Assembly (NCBI GenBank): GCA_040437565.1
Contig: JBDOQK010000001.1
Location: forward strand, 372,001-436,000
Length of the DNA stretch: 64,000 nucleotides
Reading direction: 5' to 3'
From: Albugo candida
Taxonomy: Eukaryota > Oomycota > Peronosporomycetes > Albuginales
Each line of letters opens with the position of its first letter. Position 1 is the first letter of the stretch. The notes under the pieces are model-generated. The model made no database searches. It saw only the letters and a program-made list of their open reading frames with translations, and was not told the DNA's origin. The position numbers were made by a program, and so were the translations under genes. Below are positions 23,552-33,035 of this stretch, piece after piece.

Positions 23552-24085
23552 AGCGTGTCGATCCATATTTCCTTCTGCTAAGTGAGTACACGACGCCAAC
23601 TCACGCAAAGTATTTGAGCTTCTTCGTAAGCGTAGGTCTGCTTTGGTCGTAAACAGCTAACGAGCAATTCTGACTTCGGATCTGTTGCGGAAAGAAGTTT
23701 TGCCAATCGGACTCTGCATACTGGCGTTCGTAGAGACTCAAAAATCACGTGAAACGATGGCTTATGATGTGAGGAAGGCCTGAGTGAAATAACAAACAAA
23801 TCACCAGTTTCCAAGGACTAAAGCAGGCGCTGCACCACTACTTTCCTCTCTTTGACCCAAATCTACTCGATAAAGATATAAAGTGTCAAGACTGCTGGCA
23901 ACTACATCTGAGTTGGTGAAGCACTTCAAGCGTACAAACTAATTATTTGGGTGGCAAAAATGCGATAAGCGAGTCTGACTAAACAGTATGTCTGGTACAC
24001 TAATCAAAATAATCCTTAGATAGTGTGCATCCGTTACACCTTTTCTAACTGCTACAATCCGAATATCTTCCATTTTCACCCAAAA
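23552..24085 (+). repeat. Possible decayed pol-like fossil and ACBP upstream region
   Basis: A short + strand reading near 23.79-23.86 kb (FQGLKQALHHYFPLFDPN) resembles the reverse-transcriptase/RNase H junction of Ty3/gypsy elements. It is too short and too broken for a firm call. If correct, the 1.2-kb units may also be retroelement remains. The last part should hold the ACBP promoter. Confidence 0.25.
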
Positions 24086-24458
24086 ATGAGCGATCTCACA
24101 TCGAGATTCGAGGCTGCAGCGGCGCGCGTTCTCCAAGTCAAGAGCATGGTAGGATCACCCCATCGCGCATATCATCTATTCACTCACATTCATAATTCCT
24201 CAAAGGATAATACCAAAAAATTGCAGCTTTATGGCCTCTTCAAACAGGCGAAATTAGGCGATTGCAATGTGGACAGACCGGGAATGTACGCACCACATCT
24301 CCTCATAGAAACCTTTGTTTGACCATCTGTTACCGCAAAGGATGTCTTTTGACGCGACAGCTAAATATAAATGGGATGCGTGGAATCAGAACAAAGGAAT
24401 GTCTCAAGAGGAAGCCATGGAAAAGTATATACAACTAGTGGGCCCATCGTCCACTTGA
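24086..24458 (+). CDS. ACBP: Acyl-CoA-binding protein, three exons
   Basis: This small cytosolic protein binds long-chain acyl-CoA and carries it between enzymes and membranes. Exons are 24086-24148, 24206-24285 and 24341-24458, with GT-AG introns of 57 and 55 nt. The joined frame is 261 nt, giving 86 residues, the canonical ACBP length. Typical blocks are LQLYGLFKQAKLGDCN, DRPGM and KYKWDAWNQNKGMSQEEAM, which hold the Tyr and Lys residues known to grip the CoA. The split codon at the second intron gives PGM correctly. The gene faces the helicase gene tail to tail, with only 76 bp between the stop codons. Confidence 0.85.
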
Positions 24459-24534
24459 CATGTTACAATTGGAATGGTAGACAAAGCTGCTCAATAACGA
24501 GCAAAAGCGTTTTTGTCAAAAAAAACTCAATACT

Positions 24535-26901
24535 TTAGCGCTTTTGAAGCAAACTCAATGCGACATTTTCATGATCTGTGATACTGGAATGCGCGTTCAT
24601 ACAATGATCCTCTGAATCGGCATCGGTGCTGCTGGCGTCACCCTCCGTGCTCTCACTCTCATCTGAACCAGCGGTGTTCAATTGAACGCTATTCGACGCA
24701 AAGTCTTCAGACTGATCCAAAGCACCTTTCATTTTAAGTCGTTTCTTCTGATGTTTGGCTCGAATACGCTCTTTCTCACGTTTTCGATCTTCGGATTCCT
24801 GTTCTTTCAGACGTGCGGCGACTTTGGCTGCAAATGCTTCCGATTGAGCCTCAAGATCTCGTATGCTCGTTTCAGCTTGATACTCTTGCGTGGCGATTTG
24901 CTCCAGTGGATTCACCATATTTCCTTCATCATCGAATACTTTTCTCGAAGAGTTGTGTACATCCAAACGGATTTTCTTATGCTTTTTTCTTTCCCGAGTG
25001 TCAGAGACAGCAACAGGAATCTCATCGTCCGGTTCATAGCGACATCTTACAGTCAAAAATGCGTCCTCATCCAAAGTACTCGACTCGGGCAATGGCATTT
25101 CCGCATCGGGTTTTGAAGCCTTTGAAGACTCTCTCGCCTGTCTCTTGCGCTGTTTTTCAGCTTTGATTTTATCTTTCAATTGCTGAAGTTTACGATTAAC
25201 ATTTTTCTTCGCACGTAACTCTGCCCGCAGGTTTTCTCCATTCACATCTGTTTCAGCGTCTTGCAGCTGATCCAAAAATGCCATTCGAGGAGCTCCAAGC
25301 AGCCCAAGTGATTGAGCAAACGCATCAAGTGGGAGTTTGGACGTCTGAAACACTTTCTTATCGGGCTGCAGGAAAATCGATCGAACATACGACATGAAGG
25401 CTTTCTGAGCGTTCGTTTTAATTTCTTTATCGGCCGCAAGTATCGATTGAATTTTCTGTTGGTAGTCGGACGTCTTTTGTGGATTGATTTTCAGTTCTTT
25501 GATCTCAATTTTGGCCTCTTCCAACGCTTGCTTCATCCCTTGGACTTCGCTCGGTAGTAAACAAAGCAAAGCTTTGCCTTGGCTGTTGTACCGTGCAGTT
25601 CGACCGACGCGATGTATGTAACTCGCCACATTTTCTGGACAATCCATTTGGAAGACCCAATTGACAGATGGGAAATCGAGACCTCTTGCAGCGATATCCG
25701 TTGCAAACATGACAGCTGCAGGCTTATTGAGAAACTCATAATATATCTCCACTCGTTTTCCTTGTTTGTACTTTCCGTGCAGTGCACATAGCGGCACTCC
25801 GGGCTGTAATTTGCAGAGCAATTGGTACACAAATCGAACCTGACGACACGTTGAGAGGAAAACGATTGTTTTCTGCTTTAGATGAGATTTTATGAAAGCG
25901 ATGAGAATATTCAATTTGGCTCCTAAATCGCAGACGACATAATTCTGAGTCAGTCCGTGCGGTGTTGCGTGCTTGGATTGCTCATGAACAGCGATATATT
26001 CGGGCTCATTCAGACTCAAAGTGGCTAAATGTTTAATCGATTTCGTCTGTGTTGCTGAGAATAACAGTGTTTGACGTTCGACTGGCAAATACGTTAATAT
26101 GCTATTCACTTGCGCGCTAAAGCCCATATCCATTATACGATCCGCTTCATCCAAAACGAGCATTTGGAGTGTCGAAACATCAAAGTTTGGGGTCTGTTCC
26201 AAATGCTGAAGTAATCGTCCGGGTGTACACACAATTATATTCATTTTGCCCAGACGGAATTGCTCCTCCTTGAAATTCTTACCGCCAATGATAAGACCTG
26301 CTGAGAAGGAGTGTGTTTTCCCGATAGACCGTAAGACTTCAAATATTTGCAGAGCTAATTCTCTTGTCGGTGAGATAATTAATGCGCCAAGCCCTTCGGA
26401 GGAATCCCAACGCGATCGATAGAGTTTCTCGAGTAAAGGAATCAGAAATGCTGCACGTAGATGAAAGTTGCGAATGAGCGATTCAGTGATGTGCCTTTGA
26501 TCAGTACGCACCTAAAGTCTTCCCGGACCCCGTCTTTGCTGCTCCGAGAATATCACGTCTGAATAGAGTCATTGAGGCGGAAGAAAGAAATTGCAGTAAT
26601 TGGAAAGGCTTACCCGGCCAGTGCGTGTGGTATTGCTCCCATTTGTATTTTAGTCGGTTTTGTGAGTTTGCATTTCTGTAGCCCTGCGTTTCACACTGTC
26701 ATTGGATTATTGGAGCAGATGCATGCATTGTTTCTTACCTCGTTTTGTAGCTTCTGACAAGGGAAATGCATCGAAGGAATTGATACCATCAATTTGAGAC
26801 CCTCGTGAAGGTGTACTCTCTTTGATTTTGCGATCTAATGCTTCTATCTCGACTTTTTCGCGCTCATTTTGTCGTAATTCCCATGATGCTTCTGTCGCCA
26901 T
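24535..26901 (-). CDS. DBP4: DEAD-box RNA helicase, DBP4/DDX10 type, four exons
   Basis: This nucleolar helicase is needed for small-subunit rRNA maturation (U14 snoRNA release in yeast). Exons are 26901-26739, 26683-26614, 26558-26512 and 26450-24535, with introns of 55, 55 and 61 nt. The total is 2196 nt, giving 731 residues. The Q-motif region is in exon 2, Walker A AAKTGSGKT (84-92) in exon 3, then PTRELA, TPGR, DEAD (194-197), SAT, RGLDFP and HRVGRTAR. The family-specific stretch GLGALIISPTREL and the PGRLLQHLEQT block point to DBP4 rather than other DEAD-box proteins. The C-terminal tail is Lys/Arg-rich and then acidic, as in DDX10. The last exon alone looks like an open frame from 26511, but its first 20 codons are intron. 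Confidence 0.9.
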
Positions 26902-26996
26902 GAGCCAATACGTTCGTAACGCGTTACTAACTGATATAAAGGATGGAAGGTGGAAAATGACATTTCGCAAGACAGAACGTTTGTATTGGAATTGAA

Positions 26997-28521
26997 TTAG
27001 AAGCTATTGCAACACCAGCTAAGTCGACTTTGTTTAATGTGTGTGGTGTCTGTCGGACGAATTGTTCCGCGATCCTCTTTCTTTTTTTCGAATATATCTT
27101 GATGTTTCAGAACGCCTTCAATAAGAGCTTTGATTGCAGCATCAATGTTGGTATTCTCTTTCGCCGATGTATCGAACCACGCAGTGAATCCATTGGATTC
27201 AGAGAAAGAAGTGAGAAAATCACGATCGACAGTATCGGTAAGATCGCACTATATCAGCCACAGGTGAATTACCGATAGAAAAGTGGTCACAAGTACCTTA
27301 TTGCCACAGAGAACCACAGGAAGTGGTTTTTGGTTGGGCAGTTCCACCTAAGCNNNNNNNNNNNNNNNNNNNNNNNNNNNNNNNNNNNNNNNNNNNNNNN
27401 NNNNNNNNNNNNNNNNNNNNNNNNNNNNNNNNNNNNNNNNNNNNNNNNNNNNNTGGATTCAGAGAAAGAAGTGAGAAAATCACGATCGACAGTATCGGTA
27501 AGATCGCACTATATCAGCCACAGGTGAATTACCGATAGAAAAGTGGTCACAAGTACCTTATTGCCACAGAGAACCACAGGAAGTGGTTTTTGGTTGGGCA
27601 GTTCCACCTAAGCGAATATTGAGTATCATATAACGTTTATCTTTGCACCATTCGGACCTTTGTTTCGATTTCCTTTTTCCACTGTAAAGGATCACAGCTT
27701 GATGAGTTGCTTGGAGCATAATATAGATAGAACGTACCTTCAAAACACTCTCAAACGTTTCTGGACTCGAGATATCATATACCAATATAGCTCCCAAAGC
27801 ATCTTTGTAGTAAACCTATCCAGATCAAATTGCGAGAAAAACAGGATCAGAGGCTCTGACGGAACTTACTCGACTTAATGCGCGAAAATGCTCTTGTCCT
27901 GATAGAAAATCAGCCTTTGAGAATGCATCGATGGATTATGGTNNNNNNNNNNNNNNNNNNNNNNNNNNNNNNNNNNNNNNNNNNNNNNNNNNNNNNNNNN
28001 NNNNNNNNNNNNNNNNNNNNNNNNNNNNNNNNNNNNNNNNNNAACACTCTCAAACGTTTCTGGACTCGAGATATCATATACCAATATAGCTCCCAAAGCA
28101 TCTTTGTAGTAAACCTATCCAGATCAAATTGCGAGAAAAACAGGATCAGAGGCTCTGACGGAACTTACTCGACTTAATGCGCGAAAATGCTCTTGTCCTG
28201 ATAGAAAATCAGCCTTTGAGAATGCATCGATGGATTATGGTGTATAGACTTCACCTGCGATGTCCCACAATTGCACTCTCACTGTTGTTCCATTCACAGT
28301 CGCAGCTTTAAGAGAAAAGTCGACGCCAATTGTTGTCTGATGATGCTCGGCAAAGCTGCCATAAACATATCTAGAGACGCAGTTTGACAGTAAGAACTCC
28401 ATACACACATTCCTGCTCTTCACCTTTTTATTATACTCGATTTTCCAGTCGCAGCGTCGCCCAATACAAGGACTTTTATCACAGCATCTTGCGCTGGATT
28501 CACAATGCGTTCTTCGCTCAT
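26997..28521 (-). CDS. Rab GTPase, Rab32/38-like, seven exons (split by two assembly gaps)
   Basis: Rab32-family GTPases guide traffic to lysosome-related organelles. Exons are 28521-28424, 28370-28255, 28197-28169, 27815-27738, 27681-27658, 27607-27557 and 27248-26997, with introns of 48-57 nt. Coordinates for exons 4 and 7 use the left-hand copies around the false duplications. The frame is 648 nt, giving 215 residues. Boxes are GDAATGKSS (21-29), TTIGVDF, WDIAGQE (68-74), NKCD (131-134) and TSAK (159-162). The C terminus WCCNSF holds two Cys (211-212) for prenylation. Ile in WDIAGQ, where most Rabs have Thr, marks the Rab32/38 group. Two N gaps duplicate exon 3 and parts of exons 4, 6 and 7. 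The gene sits 95 bp upstream of the helicase start. Confidence 0.85.
27194..27613. other. Assembly gap with false 160-bp duplication in the Rab gene
   Basis: Bases 27194-27353 recur exactly at 27454-27613 after a 100-N gap (27354-27453). Confidence 0.92.
27744..28241. other. Assembly gap with false 199-bp duplication in the Rab gene
   Basis: Bases 27744-27942 recur exactly at 28043-28241 after a 100-N gap (27943-28042). This duplicates exon 3 and most of exon 4. Confidence 0.92.
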
Positions 28522-28675
28522 TTTCTACACTTTATATTTGGGCATTCTTTATATCCATCTATAGAGGGTATAAATGCACGCAGTATAGATATCGAAAATG
28601 CGCCAAAGGAAACCTTGTCATGCTTGTCATTATTTATAATTATAAATACACACACTCCTTCCAATACATCACACT

Positions 28676-31600
28676 TTACGCATTCTTTGTCCCGCGCACT
28701 GATTTAATCATATTCTTCAATGATCTTCTTCTCTTTTCCGGTGAGAACAAGCGATCTGAATGACGCACAAACGGAATCAACGGAACTTCAACTTTTCTCT
28801 CCGCATTCTCATCTTCGGAAAACGCGTACCCAAAGTACTCTTCTCTATTTTGTCGCAAATAAGAGCCATTATCAAATGATTTCGAGCTTTCCAGAGGCTC
28901 AGGAGACACCGATAACAACGCTCCACGCACACGAAGACGATGCGCTTCTGACTGTTTCGTAGACGTTTCTATCAACTTTTCAGATAAAGAAGAGCAATGT
29001 AAATCGCCTGTTTCCTCATCAGCGCAAAATTTGCGAGCATACTCCAAGAAAGGAGACTGTGAATCCGCTCGAGATCGATTTCTTCCAAGTGTTGGGAATA
29101 AGCTCCGTGGTGACGTCGTAAGACATAATTTTTCACGTTCCTGGAGGATGTGATACGTGGAAGGAAACGCTATCCGTCGGAGAAGCTTCCACAAACAATC
29201 TCTAAATAAAGCGATTGCCGACGTGAGCACGATAAGGATCCAAAAAGAAGAAAGATGTTGAAGATATGTCATTTCTCCGACCGCGTAAAGCACTCCGATT
29301 TGAGGCGAACCGATCAAATTACCCACAAGGAACCACAACGCAATGGAAATGAGTACTGTGAGCACAAATGGCCACGTGATGAGAAATGTCTCCAAACAGA
29401 GTTTCAAATTCACAATAATAACCAAATTTGTAAAGACAATCAGTCCAATTGTATTGATTCCATCCATCTTTCCATTTTGATCGATTCCCGAAGGATTGAC
29501 GCTGTCATTAGAGTTGTGGAGCCATTTGGTGCCGTACACTGTGAGCGCGGAAAGGAAGAAAATAACAATCGAATGCCACATACCATTCAGAATCCACGGC
29601 CAAAACACTTTTCGTTGAAGTAACACATTCTGCTGCCCGAGAGCGTAGAGTGATGGTACCTTGGATGCACTTTCCGAAGATACGTCTTGATCGAATACAG
29701 CAAAGAAAATGAGCGGAAGACTTGTGTATAAGACGTTAAAACTCTGAGCGGCCACATCGACAATCAGCGGTTGGCCAGAGAACCCGCTGACAAAGCCAAA
29801 CCAAAATGTCGTCAGCACATACGTGACGTTCTTGTACAGCATGTAGCACATCAACTTGGTGACACGTCGGTACGCCCAGCGTCCGTGCACAAACAACAGA
29901 CGCTGAAGGAATCGAAATTCCGCGATCGCATAGTCGGAAGCATTGACAGCTTGAGTTCCTTCTTTACCGGATATTCCAACGCCAATATGAGCTGCCTGGA
30001 TCATTCCAACGTCATTGGCACCGTCTCCTATTGCCAGTGTTACGCTCTTTGGCTCCAAAAGCCTCACAAGTTCAACGACATTTGCCTTTTGCTTTGGGGA
30101 TGCACGACAACAAATGACTGTGGCGCTATTCTGAGTGATGGAATGAAATACTTTGCGCAAGCGTGGGGATAACGCGTAGTCGAGCGAGCATCCATCAATG
30201 ACCAACGCAAATTCTGAGGGATTATATCGATCATCAGCAGGTCCGAGCAGCGTTTGCTCCTCTGCGGGCACTCCATCGTGATCATCCAACGTGTGTTGGC
30301 CATTTGAATTGGATGATAATCGAGACAGTTTTCTACGTCGAGACTTTTTGAATCGACAAATTCGACCGAGTTTAAGCCTCCAATAGCGCCAAACTCCTCC
30401 CTGTCGAAGCTGCGAGGTGGATTGATTCCTTGTCCGCCAAAAACGAGAGTCGGAATGTGCATGCAAGTCTCCTTTTGCGTGAAATTGAGTCACTAGCGCA
30501 TGTAATGCTCGTGAGGTCGATGGATAGTCTTCCGTGGTGATCTGTTTCACAGTCATATTGTGTGACAGCAAGCAAGAGGCATACCCGATATTGATCGCAG
30601 TTTCCACCTTATCGCCTGTGAGTGTCCATATTTTCATATGTGTCTGTCGGAAGAGTCCGAGTGTCTTTGGTACGCCATCCTGAAGCTTATCTTGGACAGC
30701 AGTGACACCCAAGAAAGTCATATCTCGCTCCATCTCATTGACAATCGCGTGGACATTGGATGTCTCTCTATTGTGGCCCGAAGAATCGACTTTTTGCGAC
30801 TGCGATGTGAGATATCGACTGTGCCACTCATCGAATTCTTTCCTTTCTAACGCTTTGTAGGCGAGACACAGAGTTCGCATACCGCATTTCGCATACAGTG
30901 ACAGCTGCGTGTACGCTTTCTGCTTCGTTGCTTCTTCAGTGTGACGATCTAACCGCTGGAAAATCACACTATCGGCCCCTTTGCAAAGCAGTAAGACTTG
31001 TTTCTCGGGAGTTTCCACAAAGACGGACATTCGTTTACGATCACTATCGAATTCCAACGTTGCAAGTGATTTGTATAATTGCGGGGACGGATACCCAGGC
31101 TCTAAAAGCACCATAGAAGACAGCGTTCGATGCACAAAGCGCACATTACAGAACGCGGCTGCTGATGCGAGCGCCAACTCATCCGGAGACGAGGCCGAAT
31201 ACACAGGCACAGCTGCCGAGCACGTTTCATTGAACGATTTCGTGGGAAGAAGTGTGTGGCAAAGCGCAAGATGACGAAGAAACAGTCGAATTGTCTCACT
31301 CTGTGAGTCTTGGCGACTCGCATCCGCCAAAAGCTCCTGAGGATCGAATTGGACGTAAGGATTCTCAGAGCTGATGTTTGAGACGTACTCATCGTCTGAT
31401 TGAGATTCTTCTAAATGACCACCGTAATTCTTGTTCCCGACCAAACAGTACCGAAAGACCATCAGATTTTGCGTCAGTGTGCCTGTCTTATCGGTGAAAA
31501 TGTGGTGAACTCGCCCAAGATCTTCATTGAGAGCCGATGATCTCACTGTCGCCGGAGTGTCTGAGATCGGGTCATACATGCTCAAATCTTGCTGCATAAA

Positions 31601-32941
31601 GTAAGCTTGCCAGTATTTCACAAACTCCAGCGACACATTTAGTGAGATGGGTACGAAATTCTGCATTATGATAAAGTATCTCAGATGCAGTCGCATCAAT
31701 TCAGCCACAGAGAATGTCGCGGTATGACTTGAATCATTCAAATTGATGGCAATTTCATCGTCGATGTGCAGATACCAATGATTCCATCCGCTGTAAAGTA
31801 TCCATGTAGCTCCAAATAAGGCTCCAAGGAAGCAGATGGCTTGCTGGATGCACACAATGACGATTATCAGTGTATTGAGCCTATTCTCAACGGATGATAC
31901 TTTGACTTGCGGGCGCTTATTACTGCAAAATACTTTTGTTTCGTGTCCTGTATATACGACGATACCAACAATCGATCGAGTATTACGCAACACGCAACTT
32001 CGCAGTAGCGTTTGTTTGGACGTTAAGGCGAACTCAACTTTGATGAATTCTTCCGACTGTTGTATCACTTTATAGTTGTTCACATTTGTATTTTCTTGTT
32101 CGAAAGAAGAAGAAATTCGCACACCAGCTCGTTCGCCTTCGGAACGACTCAATCGGAGTGTCATGTACCCATCAAATACATTGATCCGGTCATTTGGCGG
32201 GTCACAATCGATTGAGCCCGACAGTTTGAGCACAAAATCGTCCGATTTCTCGCAAAGTTGCCCAATAACTGAATTCGCCGTACGAAGTTTCAAGTTTGTC
32301 TCTCCATCCAGCGACTTTGTTTCCACGTATGCCACCGCATCGGCACACTGATTTTCATAACCAGATGCTTTATCGTCTATTCCATTGATTTTTGTGAGAG
32401 CTTTCTCGGCGCTATGATCGTTTTTGCTTTCAATATATAAGAGAATTAAATCGGCCGGAATCGTCTGATCTTGATTCACACGAATGATATCTCCGACTTG
32501 GATTTCTTCCCAGTGCTTTGTTTTCCACTCATTGGAAGCATCCAGCGCCATAACCCGTTTCTGGTTCGTAATACGATCCGCTCGATGTCTTTCGCGGTCT
32601 TCGAGCGCTTCTTTCAGCGCGCTGCATAGAAACACAACAGAGAGAGGTAACAGTATGGTCGGAAATCCATTCGTATTGCTTATGTCTTTGATCGATTGCA
32701 ACAGCGCGATAAAAAGAAAATATAAATTGCTTGGTCGTTTCATTTGGGCATACAAAACACGCGGAAGAAAAGTGTACATTGTGTATTTGGAACTGATCAC
32801 AACATTTGATGCAAACGGAGAAATCGACTGCTTTTTGGTGTTTTTGTGAGAGGATGTCACATTAACTGTGTGTGTGTGAGCTTTGTGCAATACGTTTCTA
32901 TCGAAAGCGATATGGCGGCGCTCAGTGTCAGATGCCGACAT
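28676..32941 (-). CDS. P4-type ATPase (aminophospholipid flippase)
   Basis: This 1421-residue protein moves phospholipids from the outer to the inner leaflet using ATP. It is encoded by a single 4.3-kb exon. Boxes in order: SLDGETN near residue 212 (actuator domain), PISLNVSLE (M4, no acidic ion-binding residue, as in P4 enzymes), DKTGTLTQN near 482 (phosphorylated Asp), SSPDELALA, TLEFDSDRKRMSV, TGDKVETAINIGYA near 774, and GDGANDVGMIQAA near 972. DQDVSSESASKVPSLY and ten or so hydrophobic segments complete the fold. A basic, Ser-rich insert in the nucleotide/phosphorylation domain (around residues 840-900) is longer than usual. P4 enzymes normally need a CDC50 partner, which is not encoded here. 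Its start codon is 94 bp from the divergent C2-TPR gene. Confidence 0.95.
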   Translation of the reverse strand: MSASDTERRHIAFDRNVLHKAHTHTVNVTSSHKNTKKQSISPFASNVVISSKYTMYTFLPRVLYAQMKRPSNLYFLFIALLQSIKDISNTNGFPTILLPLSVVFLCSALKEALEDRERHRADRITNQKRVMALDASNEWKTKHWEEIQVGDIIRVNQDQTIPADLILLYIESKNDHSAEKALTKINGIDDKASGYENQCADAVAYVETKSLDGETNLKLRTANSVIGQLCEKSDDFVLKLSGSIDCDPPNDRINVFDGYMTLRLSRSEGERAGVRISSSFEQENTNVNNYKVIQQSEEFIKVEFALTSKQTLLRSCVLRNTRSIVGIVVYTGHETKVFCSNKRPQVKVSSVENRLNTLIIVIVCIQQAICFLGALFGATWILYSGWNHWYLHIDDEIAINLNDSSHTATFSVAELMRLHLRYFIIMQNFVPISLNVSLEFVKYWQAYFMQQDLSMYDPISDTPATVRSSALNEDLGRVHHIFTDKTGTLTQNLMVFRYCLVGNKNYGGHLEESQSDDEYVSNISSENPYVQFDPQELLADASRQDSQSETIRLFLRHLALCHTLLPTKSFNETCSAAVPVYSASSPDELALASAAAFCNVRFVHRTLSSMVLLEPGYPSPQLYKSLATLEFDSDRKRMSVFVETPEKQVLLLCKGADSVIFQRLDRHTEEATKQKAYTQLSLYAKCGMRTLCLAYKALERKEFDEWHSRYLTSQSQKVDSSGHNRETSNVHAIVNEMERDMTFLGVTAVQDKLQDGVPKTLGLFRQTHMKIWTLTGDKVETAINIGYASCLLSHNMTVKQITTEDYPSTSRALHALVTQFHAKGDLHAHSDSRFWRTRNQSTSQLRQGGVWRYWRLKLGRICRFKKSRRRKLSRLSSNSNGQHTLDDHDGVPAEEQTLLGPADDRYNPSEFALVIDGCSLDYALSPRLRKVFHSITQNSATVICCRASPKQKANVVELVRLLEPKSVTLAIGDGANDVGMIQAAHIGVGISGKEGTQAVNASDYAIAEFRFLQRLLFVHGRWAYRRVTKLMCYMLYKNVTYVLTTFWFGFVSGFSGQPLIVDVAAQSFNVLYTSLPLIFFAVFDQDVSSESASKVPSLYALGQQNVLLQRKVFWPWILNGMWHSIVIFFLSALTVYGTKWLHNSNDSVNPSGIDQNGKMDGINTIGLIVFTNLVIIVNLKLCLETFLITWPFVLTVLISIALWFLVGNLIGSPQIGVLYAVGEMTYLQHLSSFWILIVLTSAIALFRDCLWKLLRRIAFPSTYHILQEREKLCLTTSPRSLFPTLGRNRSRADSQSPFLEYARKFCADEETGDLHCSSLSEKLIETSTKQSEAHRLRVRGALLSVSPEPLESSKSFDNGSYLRQNREEYFGYAFSEDENAERKVEVPLIPFVRHSDRLFSPEKRRRSLKNMIKSVRGTKNA

Positions 32942-33035
32942 GCTTGACGTACGGTTATAGATTATCAGATTGATTAGGAGTCTCGGTCCGGTTCGATACA
33001 GCGGTTAGAGCACACTGTGGGCCATTTTCGGTGGT
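32942..33035. promoter_or_regulatory. 94-bp shared divergent promoter region
   Basis: The start codons of the P4-ATPase (minus) and C2-TPR protein (plus) are only 94 bp apart, so both promoters and 5' leaders must share this stretch. I see no clear TATA box. Confidence 0.55.

Noticed and set aside
24682-25166. 144- and 117-codon + strand frames
   Set aside because: They are antisense shadows of the DBP4-like last exon and have no motif of their own.
27875-28177. Open frames across the gap at 27943 as exons
   Set aside because: They arise from duplicated intron and exon sequence of the Rab gene read through Ns.
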